NCBI GenBank assembly: GCA_032716605.1
Contig: CM064506.1
Span: 19,702,600-19,766,599, forward strand
DNA length: 64,000 bases
DNA from: Paralithodes platypus
Lineage: Eukaryota > Arthropoda > Malacostraca > Decapoda > Lithodidae
Direction of reading: 5' to 3'
Both the position numbers and the translations under genes were made by a program. The number at the start of each line of letters is the position of its first letter. The first letter of the stretch is position 1. Below, one piece after another: positions 31,875-43,111 of the stretch. The notes below the pieces were generated by a model that was not told the DNA's origin, did not search any database, and was given only the letters and a program-made list of their open reading frames with translations.

Positions 31875-34800
31875 AATGCCCCAGAACGAGAAGCCCACCA
31901 CAGAAGCCATGAACGAACACCACACAGAAACACCAAAGGAAAGGTCCACAGAACGAAAGGACCAGCTGACCGAGCCCGCCATTCCAGACAGGCCCAAGCC
32001 CGCAGGGCTAGACAGCTCCAGGACACACCCATTTACCTTTTCTAAAACTGACCATTTTCCACACCTCACGTACACTAACCCCCTCGTGTCCTACACTCCT
32101 AACTACAAAGATGATGAACAGGAATATACATTCATATTAAAAACACCCATGCCTGTCCCGACGTTGAGCCAATGCCAACACATCAGACAGCCATAATTAT
32201 ATCTATGTATGTTCTTGCATCCGAGAAGTAGATGTTATATATCTTAGAAGTTAAAACACCCACGCTTGTCCCTAGACCTCGTATATCATATTCCATGACG
32301 AGTATAGATATATGTAACCCGTGCTCAGTCGCCCCTTGCATTGCTCCTCTAGTAACTAAGTATTAATATTAACATTCCCTAACATCTTGTCTTGCCAGAC
32401 TAAGCTTCTGAAGACCCATCGCCCCATAAATCTATGTATGCAATCCTTAGGTTAAGTATTTTTATCCGCCATTGTGTTCACCTTTTTCCATTTACTTTCC
32501 ACAATTGTCATACGTCTTCCCCTTGCCTCCTTCGTATCCACAGCCCACACTACGCCAATTTATTTCGTGTCTTACACCTCTTACCCCAACCAGAGATTGT
32601 ATAAGATAACCTGGTTACCAGTATCTGTCATAAGTACCCCGAAACAATAACTAAGTACCCCTACGAACTGCCGCTGTGGGTGGTATTTTATATTTAATAG
32701 AAAACGCAGTTCCCAGGGCCAACTAATAGTATCCATAACCCTCTGACTGATCACATAACTCTATCTTTTCCAGACTCATATACCACCCCATAGTTGCATT
32801 CCCCGGTAGCATTTGGCTAACGTATTCTACTGCCTTTTCAAACTTCCATATCAATTGTAGCCTAATGCCACCCCCACGCCCAGGGACCTTAGGGGCAAAA
32901 TTTCCCTGTAGCCCTTGAACTCTCCCCCCCCTCTCATTAAGACACCCGCGCTTCTCGACTCTTGTCCGACCTAGCCTTTCTCTCATACCTCTTGAAGATC
33001 CTTGAATTGTCCGTTACTAACGCTCTCCAACCTTTTATATATATACTCCTATCCAGCCTACCTTCACTTAGTAGGCCAGAACAACATTAGAACTTTACTA
33101 GCCCCTTGCATGCCATCTATTCTCTTACAACACATTCACAACCCTGCACCCAATGGTCGTCGGTGCGAGGCTAGCCGCCCCGCCAGTAACTAACTTCTAT
33201 TGTCATACTTCCAGATAAATGTGGCAGAGTTAGCAACCCAGTCTCCACCATATCCAGCAAACCCTACAATTAACAACCGGCCGAGTAAAACCAGCTAGCT
33301 AAGGCACCTTCGGTTTTGGTATTAAAGACACTCACATCTGTCTCATACACAGAGGGTTATTACAAACACTGGTGATATGGCAAGCCCCTAGCCACAGCCG
33401 CCGGACGACTAGATCAGAGAGAGGGCGCCCAGCTCCCCCTTTTTGCCCACCCGAGGAGGGAGACCCCCACCCCCGCGGAGGTATACCTGGCCCCTGTTTT
33501 GACTCTCGAGTCATTGCCAGGTAGCACAGGAATTCTTCCTATCAATGAACTAACCATGAATGACTAACACCTTTACTAACCTCTATTACCTCACAATAAA
33601 CCATTTACCTTTCTTGCATGCTCTGATCACTAAATTAGCACCTCAGCTATACCATAGAATGAAGATTGAACAATCTAGAGAGACGCTCCTATCACAGCTG
33701 TCCCCATCCTCCTCGCAAAGTAGATCCAGTCTCTCTCCCCTAAATACGTCCAGTATAGCCAAAATAGTACCTCTTACTAAGGCTCAGTTATATGAAAATA
33801 TAAAGGCTTCCTATCGCCCTGTGCCACAACAGTAAATACCATCTTACCTAGTCCCCATATCTATTGAGAGCTCAATTAAGTCCATAAGACTCGAGATCCC
33901 TACTGTCTGCAGAGTCCAGAACCGAGCCTATAAATCTAACTCCCGCCCCCAGTCAAATCAGTTGAAAGCTAGACACCAACCAGGGGTCACTACCCTGCAG
34001 TTAATTTCTAGCTCTGCCCTTGTGTTGTTCCGGAGTGAGATCCCAGAACCGGCAGACTCCGTGGCAGATTTGGATAGAAGGACCTGCCCACGTATTGAAG
34101 AACTTCACACATATGGCCCCCCTGGACGGCCGCGGAACCAGTCGTTAGCCCCCAACATCATGGACGCAAGATAACCAGGACCAGACCCATCAGATACTAC
34201 CCAAGATTCCCTTTAGCAGTACTACATATTACTGTGCTGTTTTAGATTCACTAATTAATATTTCTACGAAGTGGCTAAGACCTGGCCCAGTGTAATTCAT
34301 ACTTAACCATTTCATTTGGGACGTACTAAGCGATCAGTGCTCTTTAATTAACAGGCGACCTTGACTCTCGTAATTACTTTATTCAGATATTAAAACTCTA
34401 GTGATATCTAACGTTCGCCCACTGATTTGCGTTCTATGTATTTCTGAGACAAGAATATAAAACTTAGATCAGTACCCCCTGAGGTAACTAGAATTCCCGT
34501 GCTCTAAAAATACGTGTGTCTAATCTAGTCTGTGAACTACTACTTGTGCACCAGAGCTACCAGTAATAAATCTAACAGTGAATATGAATCTATAAGTAAC
34601 ATTGATGGTCTTCGGTATATAAACCTGCGAAATCAAAGCCAGTGATCAGAAGATTAATACCTGAACGTTGGAAGTGGGAGACTAGGCTCCATCCAGATCC
34701 ACTTATGCTAGTGTTGTTCAATTCTATTATATTGTCTTACACAAGTATTCTGCAGTGGTATATCAATAAACGTGATCATGTAACTTGCTACCATGTGTTT

Positions 34801-34911
34801 CTTTGTGTTCTCTATTCCTCATATCTTGTATTGTGCATGCAGCCTTATATACCCAGTCAATTTAGAACTCACATTACCCAAGTTAAACCTGTAGAAAAAC
34901 AGGGCATAACA
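31875..34911. mobile_element. 3.0-kb insertion in the right LTR, unclassified
   Basis: Flanked by the 8-bp duplication CTATTTAA (31867-31874 and 34912-34919). Ends are AATGCCCC and GGGCATAACA, which are weakly inverted (ATGCCC/GGGCAT). No reading frame exceeds about 110 codons and none is recognised. On the minus strand the right end reads TGTTATGCCCTG and is followed by GTATATAAGG, a TATA-like motif, so it might be an LTR-type or hAT-type remnant. An 8-bp duplication favours hAT, but the ends do not look typical. Confidence 0.6.
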
Positions 34912-34941
34912 CTATTTAACCTGGAAAAACCTAGCATTTCA

Positions 34942-35034
34942 AAACTCATGGGCCAATGGTCTTATAATCTGAAAACTAATTGGGCTAAACATGAGGAAGA
35001 AGGGGGACCAGCAAAACGGCCCATCTCCCATTAA
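34942..35034 (-). mobile_element. Type A MITE, right piece
   Basis: Resumes the type A element cut at 28527: ATGGGCCAATGGTCTTATAA, GCTAAACATGAGGAAGAAGG, and the end CCCATCTCCCATTAA with TTAA at 35031-35034. Confidence 0.8.
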
Positions 35035-35064
35035 TGCTACTGCCAGCTGATTTCACTCAGCTTA

Positions 35065-35251
35065 TTAACCCCTTGTGTACCGGACATCTTTTTAATGATA
35101 TTCTGGCTACTATTAGACGATTTTGTTCAGTTTAAAAAGGGCCTCAAGCAATTAACAGGCTTCGAGCTATCTCACGTAACCATTTTTTTAACTACCACAG
35201 ACCCTTCTTAAGCTGCGCAAAATTGTCTCATAATAGCTAGTATATAATTAA
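35065..35251. mobile_element. TTAA-flanked MITE, type B
   Basis: Starts TTAACCCCTTGTGTACCGG, contains CTGGCTACTATTAGACGATT and CTACCACAGACCCTTCTTAA, and ends at a TTAA (35248-35251) shared with the next element. Its own right terminus is missing. Confidence 0.75.
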
Positions 35252-35492
35252 CCCCTTCTGTACCGGTGACGTCTTTTAACTCTATTCTAGCTCTATTTAG
35301 ACGATTTTGTGCAGTTTAAGAAGGATCTGTGGTTGTGAAATTGGTTAAGTGAGATAGTTCGAAGCCTGTTCATTGCTGGAGGCCCTTTTGTTTAACTTAA
35401 TAAGATCGTCTAATAGTAGCCAGAGTCAAGTTTCAAAGAGGTCGCCGGTACAGAAGTGGTTAGAAAGACGTCGCTGGTACAGAAGGGGTTAA
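35248..35492. mobile_element. TTAA-flanked MITE, type B, with duplicated right end
   Basis: Starts TTAACCCCTTCTGTACCGG, runs through GATTTTGTGCAGTTTAAGAA and GCTGGAGGCCC. It has two successive right ends: GTCGCCGGTACAGAAGTGGT at 35441 and GTCGCTGGTACAGAAGGGG at 35470, closing with TTAA at 35489-35492. Confidence 0.8.
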
Positions 35493-35542
35493 CCCTCTCA
35501 GTAACATTTTTGTTTTCTCCTAACACTTGCTATGCACATTTA

Positions 35543-35575
35543 GTTAAGGGGAGATGGGCCGTTTTTCTGGTCCCC
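35543..35575 (+). mobile_element. Type A terminus only
   Basis: TTAAGGGGAGATGGGCCG and TTTTTCTGGTCCCC, then an abrupt switch to LINE sequence. Confidence 0.6.
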
Positions 35576-36620
35576 AAGTCTCTATCATATCCCCTCTCTT
35601 TCTCCTATATGCCAGTGTCGGAAGTCCCAGTGTCCTCAACCTCTGCTCATAGCCCGCGTTCTTCAGCGTTGGTACTAGCTTGCTAGCTCTCCTCTGCACT
35701 TTCTCCACAGCTATATCCTTTACCATATATGGAGCCCACACCTGGTTCGCATATTCCAGGTGCGGCCTAACCAGCGCTGTATAGTATAGAGATGAATGCT
35801 AGACTACTCGGCCTACGGGACAGCTCGGCCCACGGCGAGACAGCTCGGCCCAGTAAAAACGAGACAGCTCAGCCCCGTGTTAATTACGAGACAACTCTTA
35901 ATTAACCTAACCTAACCTAACCTAACCTACACATTATGAATCGAGAGAACTAGCCTATGACATAATTATACAATAAACAAACATTTCGCCCACATTACAC
36001 ACACGCCATAAACGGGAGGCCATGTATGCAGTACCAAATCCTGCAAATCCTGTCCTCTGCACATGCGTGAGAATCTTAGGCCGCTTGGCACGATTTTTTT
36101 TTCCTTTATACTATTATATTATCTTAACCTAACTTAAATTAACCTAACAGTTGAGCCTAAATAACCTAATAAAAATATTAGGGAAAAGGCCGCGCATACG
36201 CAGAGGACAGGATTTGGTGCTGCATATATGGCCTCACCCATAAACCCTCCACTTAGCTCTCCCCATCCTAATCCTGACTGGTCTCGTCAAATTGCCCCAT
36301 AGCAAAACATGGGGCCGAGCTGTCTCAAATAATGGGCCGAGTTGTCTCGCCGTCGTGGCCGAGTTGTCCAAAAGTGGGCCGAGCTGTCCGAGCCGAGTTG
36401 TCCCATGGGCCGAGTCGTCCAGTCACCATAGAGATTCCTGAAGATTTCTTCGTCAAGTGACACAAATGTCCTTATCAGCCCTACAATTCTATTGGCTTTG
36501 TTTATCTTTTCCGCTAAATGTTCTGAGAAATTTAACTTATTGTCTATCACTACTCCTATAGGCCTATCCTTTTCTGCATTCACTTCCTCCATCGCTTCAG
36601 AATCATACATAATGGGTAAG
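35576..36620 (-). pseudogene. LINE reverse transcriptase C-terminal relic, split by a DNA transposon
   Basis: Two pieces on the minus strand belong to one LINE ORF2 C-terminal region. The upstream piece (about 36610 to 36428) reads G-V-V-I-D-N-K-L-N-F-S-E-H and I-N-K-A-N-R-I-V-G-L-I-R. The downstream piece (about 35793 to 35576) continues with [10 protein letters not shown] and [11 protein letters not shown]. These are the LxxxLVRPxLEY and ERVQRRA blocks seen after the RT domain in CR1/jockey-like LINEs, and the breakpoint falls where they would join. It is a different family from the 17708 copy judged by sequence. The RT core is absent. Confidence 0.75.
35794..36427. mobile_element. hAT-like non-autonomous element with 8-bp duplication
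   Basis: Flanked by ATAGAGAT at 35786-35793 and 36428-36435. The ends are imperfect inverted repeats (CTACTCGGCCTACGGGACAG against the complement of the right end, GACTCGGCCCATGGGACAA). GGCCGAGYTGTC-type motifs recur about three times at the left and six times at the right, as subterminal repeats do. A second inverted pair (around GGACAGGATTTG, 36022-36065 and 36192-36235) lies inside. It contains several CCTAACCTAA units (35906-35928). There is no transposase frame. Confidence 0.7.
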
Positions 36621-36884
36621 TTAATGCAAATCCTCCACTCCAACCATGAAAAACAACAATAAAACACTATAGGCCTATTCCTTGAAAAAAAATATACAGA
36701 AACTTGGTAAATAAGGCGGCTCTAGGTGTCTTGAATTTTACCGTAAATACTACCGCAACTACGAATCTTGTTTCCGAGACCTAGTATATTAACCTAACCA
36801 AACAACCCAACCTAACCTAACCCTAGACCCAGTATGTGGGATACAACACTAGCCCTTGCATGCCAGCTACTGTGGGTTCATATT
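36620..36884. other. Unrecognised spacer with CCTAA units
   Basis: Contains AACCTAACC-type pentamers near 36790-36825. No gene is recognised. Confidence 0.5.
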
Positions 36885-36985
36885 ATTAGACATACTTTGT
36901 TGTTGTTGGTGGAGTTACAGGGCCACTCGAGCACGTCACCGCGCCCGCTCCAGCCCTTCCTTCGTAGGCGCGGAGAGGCCAACGA

Positions 36986-39541
36986 CTACAAGCGCGTCAG
37001 GCGACCAGTCGCTGTGAGGAAGCTGCAGAAGCGGAGAATCACGGCACGTCTCATCTCAGCAGGGACCCCCCGGCCTCCGAGGATCGTTGGCAGGGAGAGC
37101 GAGGTGATGCCGAGGAGTCGAAGGCGGCCTGCGAGGATAGACCGCTTCATGTAGAAGCGAGGACATCTCAACACATAGTGCTCAATAGTCTCCGGCTGAC
37201 CACACCACCGGCATGCATCACTACCCAGGATACCCAACCGCCAGAGGTGGCCAGAGAGCGTGGTATGGCCGATGCGTAGCCTGACCAGGGTCACGTCCAG
37301 ACTGCGGAGCTTGTTTCTCGCCCAGGGTTGGGGAGATGAGTCTACCCGATATGTGCCGAGGGTAGTGGCTGGTAACGAACATCGGAGGGTGGCATTCCAT
37401 CGATCCATACATGCCCGACGAACCACCATCTGATGGGACCGCAGATCAGCGTCCAAACTCTCACAGGATGTCAATGAGTGAGCCGTGGCCGCGCCCCTGT
37501 CCGCTATGTGGTTCCCCCTGATCCCACAGTGAGACGGAATCCATTGTAAATGCACAGGCCATGGTGAGTCGGAGAGGTGAAGAAGCAGCGACTGTATCTT
37601 GAAGACGAGGGAGGCGTGCGACGCAGGGCGATGAGACTGCAGCAGGCGAAGAGAAGACTGGGAGTCAGAGTAGACGACCACCTGCTGACTGGACAAGTGG
37701 ACGCTAATGAAGAGAAGGGCTTTATATATGGCAAAAAGCTCCGCTGTCAGGATGTGATGATGCCCGGAGAGCCGCCAAGTCTGACACAGTGCGAGCTCCT
37801 CGTAGTAGACTGCAGCTGTCGAAGAAGTCGGGGGGATGAAGGATCCATCGGTGAAGACAGGGGAGAATCCAATGTAGCGTGTGGCTGACAGCTCCCGAAA
37901 GTACCCCTGTGCCATGACCGCACACTCTGACTTCTTAAAGCTGCGATGGAATGTGTGGCGTACCAACCCGGAGAGGCAAACCCAGGGCAGCACTGGGGAG
38001 ACAGAAGGTACCGGCATCGGGCTCGGAGGGGCAATTCTGAGAAGGCTGTAAGTCTTGAGTCCACAAACCAGGAATGGGCACCGGCGCTTTACTGGCCAGA
38101 GCGGGGAGGCCAGCCCCACCCCTGACGACCTCAATAATCCGACCAGAGGATGGGCGTCAGGCATGCGTGCTACTCTGAACATCCAACTGCAGTCAGCCAT
38201 CGCCCGGCTCCAGACCATGGGCAGGATCCCTGATTCCGCCTCCAGGGAAACAACGGGGGACGAGCTGAGCGCCCCCAGCGCTATGCGGAGAGCCGCATGA
38301 TGGATGGGATTCAATCGCGCCAACACCGTGTCCGAGGCTGACCCATATACTACACACCCATACTTCAACTTGCTCCTGATAAAAACCTCATAAAACTGAA
38401 GCAGGGCGTCACGAGAAGCACCCCACTTGGTGTGTGCAATGCACTTCATGAGGTTCAGTCGCTTCATGCAAGGCTCACGTAGATAATCAATATGGGCTCC
38501 CCAGGTGAGGATCGGTCCATTCAACCGGAGGCCCAGGAACACATGGCTAGTGCGATACGGTAACAGACTGCCCCCCATGTACACCCTCGGTAAGCCAGGA
38601 AGACGAGTTTTCTGAGTAAAACACATTACGGCGCTCTTCTGCGTATTCAACTGTAATCCCCATTCTGAGGCCCAATGGATCAAGTCATCAATAGCAGCCT
38701 GAAGACGGGCCTGGGCTTCCGGAAGGGTGTCTGCCGCACATACCAAGGAGATGTCGTCCGCATAAATCAGCACGGATGTGTTGGCAGGGCTGGGGAAATC
38801 GGACATCAGGGCACTGTATAAGGGGGGGCTGAGTCCCGACCCCTGGGGGGTGCCGCAGTGTGTGGAGACCTTACGGGACCTGGCCTCCCCGACCGACACT
38901 GAGAAGGATCGCCCCTTCAGGAAGCTGCAGAACCACCGAAGTACCGTTCCACGAAATCCCATGGCACCAAGCTTGTATACAATGCCCATGTGTGACCCAG
39001 CATCAAAAGCCCCCTCAACGTCTATGAACGCCACCAGAAGGACTTGCTTATGACGGTATGCGTTGTGGATGTGGTACTCCAGCTGCAGCAGTACGTCGAT
39101 CGTCCCACGGCCAGGTCTAAAGCCGCAGAGAGCGTCGCCCAGGAGTCCTCTCGTTTCCAGCCACCAAGAGAGACGCATGTTGACCAACTTTTCCATAACC
39201 TTGCCGACGGCCGATAATAGGCATATCCCTCTCCTTGATGACGGCTGGGCCGGATCCTTAACAGGCTTGGGGAAAAGGAGAAGGAGAGCATGCCTCCAAC
39301 AGTGCGGGAAGATTCCTGCCTGCCAGCTACCGTTGTAAACTCCCAGCAGCACCTCTCTGGCCCCTGAATGCAGGTGGTGCAACATCTCATAGGCCACTTC
39401 ATCCGGACCCAACGCCTTACCCCGAGGGAGGGAGCATAATGCATCAACCAGCTCCTGGGCGGTGAAAGGTGCGGCAAGAGCAGTAGGCGCGGTAGGGCGG
39501 TCAGTATAGCGGGCGATGGACGACTCGAGGCGATCAGACAC
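36986..39541 (-). pseudogene. LINE copy 1 ORF2: reverse transcriptase and RNase H part
   Basis: 851 codons without a stop. RT blocks are in order: G-K-A-L-G-P-D-E near 41-48, F-R-P-G-R-G-T near 141-147, A-F-I-D-V-E-G-A-F-D near 171-180, G-T-P-Q-G-S near 230-235, and catalytic Y-A-D-D at 260-263. RNase H follows: F-T-D-G-S at 563-567, E601, D626 in S-D-S-Q-S and D681 in H-I-A-D-R, so all four acidic positions are present. Near the C-terminus is C-R-W-C-G-Q-P-E-T-I-E-H with a following cysteine, a zinc-binding motif shared by related LINEs. The preceding endonuclease is in another frame from about 39545. The 3' UTR between the stop and 36896 is short. Confidence 0.9.
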
Positions 39542-39544
39542 TGG

Positions 39545-40794
39545 TAAAGGTTCAGGAATAGCGAACTGTTTTCAAAGAAGGCCGCCAATGAATCCGCTAT
39601 CGCCTGACCATCGCTGACTAGCTGCCCATCAATCCGAAGGGGGCACGAGAGATTCACAGGCGTCCCATTCATCGATTTAACAAATCGCCACGCCCTCGTA
39701 CAAGAGCCTGTAAACCTCAGGGACGAGCAGAAGGACCCCCAGGCATGCCTCCGAGCCACCAACAAAATCTTCATGCACCTAGCATCAGCTCGACGATACG
39801 TTCTCTTCTTCGCGGAACAGGGGTGACGTCTCCAATCCCTCCATGTACGACGTCGAGCTTGGATCGCTGCAGCACACTCCGGTGACCACCATGGAACAGC
39901 AGGTAGGGGTGATGTGGAGGGACTAGTCCTCTTGAAGGCCTGGGAACCCGCCTTCACCAACGCCTCCGAAACCCCCACCGCCGCCTCCTCCAATGAAGAT
40001 GAAACGTCAGTCTGCACCAAGAGCTCCGATGCTGCAGTACAGTATTCAGGCCACGCAGTGTCTACGAATTTGCAGCGAGGACGAGCCCGTTGGGACTCCT
40101 GTACCCGGACACTCTGCACATGCAATAGAATTGGGAGGTGGTCACTGCCCATGTACGGCCCAGTCGTGATCGATGGCCCTTGAAACTGAGGGGAGCCGAG
40201 GCAAAGGTCCAAGGTCGAGTGATTCACGGAATGCGGATCTATCCGAGTGGGGAGTCCTGGAGGCGTTAGCAAGGTGATGTCCGGGGATTGCAGCAGCAGG
40301 TCAAATAAAGCAGACCCCGAGGAGTTCCGAGATGCCCGCGGGGCGATAGGATCCCAGTAGGCATGACGTGCATTAAAGTCACCGTAGATGATGCAGGGAC
40401 GCGGCAGTTGATCGCCGTAAAACCGGTATTCCTCCACTGTCACACTCTTGCAGGGGTTGTAACAAACGAGGACTGTAACCCATCCCGTCTCTAGTGGCAC
40501 CTTGGCCGCCAAGACTTCCAATACACCCCCACGAAAATGCTGGAGGGGGAGCTGTAAGCATGGAACGGTGTCTCGGACGAGGAGTGCCAAACCTCCGCCC
40601 CTGCCACAACGGTCTTCCCGAAACAGTTGAAAGCCTGGTAGACGAAAAGTGAGGGTAGGGGTAAGCCAGGTCTCACAAAGTCCCACCACCACTGGGGACA
40701 GTCGAGTAACAGTTGTCTGTAGATCTTTCGTTTTCCTAAGCAGTGACCATGCATTCCAGAAGAAAAGCTGCAGGAGAGACGTGTAAGCCATCAT
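39545..40794 (-). pseudogene. LINE copy 1 ORF2: AP endonuclease part
   Basis: The frame begins near 40794 with an N-terminal W-N-A-W-S-L, the N-A-R/W block of APE-type LINE endonucleases. It continues with V-G-L-C-E-T-W-L (catalytic Glu), I-Y-G-D-F-N-A-R-H (Asp/Asn block) and G-S-D-H-L-P-I (terminal SDH block). These give target-site nicking during target-primed reverse transcription. The first Met overlaps the end of ORF1 by a few bases, as in bicistronic LINEs. The frame continues to 39022 but below about 39545 it is out of frame with the RT, so the true ORF2 is broken there. Confidence 0.88.
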
Positions 40795-41615
40795 CGCGAA
40801 AACAGCGACACAAGCCTAGGCAAGAGTCGAAGACATGCATCCTTAAACGGCAGGTCAAGCAGGAGGTCCAGGAAGTCCGTGAACAGCCGCATGAACGAGT
40901 CATCCGGACTAGGTCCAGGGCACCGGGAGGCAGCAGACCCAGCCCCCGCTTTGCCTCGCGGGGGCACCTGTGCAAAACGCCATGGCTGTGGAGCAGGGGT
41001 TTGCGAGAGAGCCCGGGGAGGAGACTGGGTAGCAAGGTCCGGAGGGTCAAATAGGTCGATCCTAGCATGACGAGCCGCCCCTCTACCTGGCGGAAGACGT
41101 TCTGGCAGGATTGGTTTGCGGCGTGGCGACCTGGGTTGGGGGTGTGGACAGGACCGGCCATGCCGTGGACGAACGGAGCCCTGATGAACTTCCGCCCACT
41201 CATCATCATCCAACCTGCCGGCATCAGGATTGACTACCCCGACCAGTTCATCCTCCAAGAGGGCGTAGCGATTGGGAGATGTCACCGCCGCATACGTAGT
41301 CCCCTCCTGGACAGGCCTCGACATCCGCGTAGTTGTGGGAGCTGGAACCTGGGGTGGCGGCGTGACTGCAGCGGTCGAAGCAGGGGCCCTCACTTTATGT
41401 CTGCCCCGAGTATTGAGTTCCATCAACTGCACATTCATATCAGACAGGCCAAGATCACCATCCCGATACTGTGTATGGATATCAAAAGCCCGACGGTACA
41501 CTGGGCAGGACTTCACCGTCACACGATGAGGGCCACCACAGAATAAACATCGAGGGTCATTGGAACAGCTGGCCTCCCCCGCCTTCATATGGTGATAGCC
41601 CCACATCTCGCACAC
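40791..41615 (-). pseudogene. LINE copy 1 ORF1, C-terminal part
   Basis: The 274-codon frame starts inside the second zinc knuckle. The third knuckle C-L-F-C-G-G-P-H-R-V with a cysteine seven residues on is present near residues 24-38, followed by a conserved F-D-I-H-T-Q-Y-R-D-G-D-L-G-L-S-D segment. A Pro/Arg-rich low-complexity tail follows. It is the nucleic-acid-binding ORF1 (gag-like) protein. A one-base indel near 41600 separates it from the upstream part. Confidence 0.8.
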
Positions 41616-42451
41616 CTCACTTTGTTTTTGCAGGACAAGGCGCCATGGCAGAATGAGTGGCAGTTAAAACATCTCAACATGGGGAAGACAAATCTGCCGA
41701 CAGGGTAAGACACATGGCCAAGTAACATCCGTTTAGGCCTAGGCCCCAGAAACCTCAATCTCACCGTAGCGGAAGCCACACGATCAGTACCGGAAGGAGC
41801 ACTGGACTCCGTGTCCCGGTCCAGTCCCCCACCTCCACCACCTTCCTTCGGGCGCTGTAACATCCGTTTCACATCCACTAGGGTGGTTGACTCCCCATGT
41901 AATACCGACAATTTTTCCAATAATTCTTCTTCACTAATGGCGGGGTTCACTGGGCCAATTTTCCCCCACTCATACCTCTCATCACCAGGGGAAAACGACT
42001 CCCTACACTTCACTGTCCACTTGTCAAGTTCAGTACACTGGGAAAGGGGGTTCTGCAATTTGGGCACCCACTGCCTTTCTATGGCAACACATAAGGCCGC
42101 CCCACGCCCAACCATATGGATATCACCCTCCTTGACATATTTCCCAAAAGGAGACTCATTGATGGCAGCACTAACAGCACTAGGGTTATGAAATGCAGTA
42201 GGAGAACGAGGAACAGTAGTAAAGATGTATGATACCAAATCCGCAGTAGCAGCATGCTGAGGCTTAACTCGGGGCGGCCCACTGTCAGAACTAGGCCTAT
42301 CCACACGTAGGAGCTTCCCAGAAGACTGCAATGGCTCCCCTGCACCCAGCTGCGTAAGGGCACCACGGTCGGGCGAATCCAAACAGTTCTTCCTTTTATG
42401 GCCAGAAGGGTGCTGATGGTCCATATCGTCACTTCCACCACCCGTAGCCAT
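41585..42451 (-). pseudogene. LINE copy 1 ORF1, N-terminal part
   Basis: Starts M-A-T-G-G-G-S-D-D and shares with ORF1 of copy 2 the segments D-L-V-S-Y-I, P-F-G-K-Y-V, W-G-K-I-G-P-V-N-P and the first knuckle C-F-N-C-H-S-F-C-H-G plus a cysteine. It then breaks in the second knuckle (C-A-R-C-G). The start is chosen because copy 2 aligns from a similar place and the 5' UTR upstream has no other long frame. Confidence 0.82.
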
Positions 42452-42632
42452 AACACCAGTAATCCAGGGACCACTTCACAATGCTCACCCTATGGCCAAG
42501 CCCAGGGCCTGCCAGAGGGGCGTACAGGACAGCTGGCACCACAAGAACTACCACAAGGCCGGCCAGAGCAAATAAAAATGCACCGCACCACCGCCAATAG
42601 GGAAAGAGTTGTTCGATATTGATTAGACATAC

Positions 42633-43016
42633 AGTAACATCTTTGTAGAACATAACACTTTACCGTAGCGAGTGTAATCCATTCTGAACACTTTTTGTAA
42701 ACATTGAACACGTCAGTAGCAGAGCTCTCAAGATTGCGGGACTGAGTTTACGCGCGGGACTATTTATATCGACAAAATCGAGTTACAAAACTTATCAAAA
42801 CTATTCTACCACAACGGAATCTATGTGAGTATATTATAAGGATTCCATAGAGCTTCACTTTCCCTAATAAATTATGTATAATAACGCTGCGTGTCTATTC
42901 GCGATAATTATCATAGATTTGCCAAGAAAAATTAAATACAACATAAATAATATACGTATTGATCATACTAAACGCATCTAAGCAAACCAGCTTGCTTCGT
43001 TCAAGATCGCTTGAGA
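42633..43016. other. Spacer between the two LINEs
   Basis: AT-rich DNA between the two target duplications. No repeat or gene is recognised, so it may be original host sequence. Confidence 0.6.
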
Positions 43017-43111
43017 TTCGTCGCTTTGTTGTTGTTGTTGTTGTTATTATTAAAGGGCCTTCGGGTGGATGCCACCTGCTTGGCCCTAGAAGACTAACCG
43101 TCAGTGGGACC

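Larger units (their letters stand above)
28528..34941. mobile_element. LTR retrotransposon, rearranged, 6.4 kb including a nested insertion
   Basis: Bounded by LTRs that start TGTAATGCCC and end GCATTTCA, with the 5-bp duplication AAACT immediately outside both ends (28523-28527 and 34942-34946). The left LTR is followed by TTGGTGGCAGCGGTGGG, a plausible primer-binding region; the right LTR is preceded by purine-rich AAATAGGAATGTGG. The interior encodes only a retropepsin-containing fragment in inverted orientation and three partial LTR copies, so no reverse transcriptase or integrase remains. The right LTR is itself split by a 3.0-kb insertion. It resembles Gypsy-type elements in structure, but the clade cannot be fixed without a polymerase. 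Confidence 0.8.
36896..42621 (-). mobile_element. Near full-length I-group LINE, copy 1 (5.7 kb)
   Basis: An 11-bp target duplication ATTAGACATAC occurs at 36885-36895 and 42622-42632, exactly outside the element. On the minus strand the order is a roughly 170-bp 5' UTR, ORF1 with zinc knuckles, ORF2 with AP endonuclease, reverse transcriptase, RNase H and a terminal CCHC-like motif, a 90-bp 3' UTR and a short (CAA)n tail. Reading frames are broken by one frameshift in ORF1 (near 41600) and one in ORF2 (near 39545), so it is probably inactive but not old. The RNase H domain plus three-part ORF2 place it in the I group. Confidence 0.9.

Noticed and set aside
35900..35935. CCTAA repeats as a telomere
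   Set aside because: Only a few units inside a transposon-like element; interstitial, not terminal.
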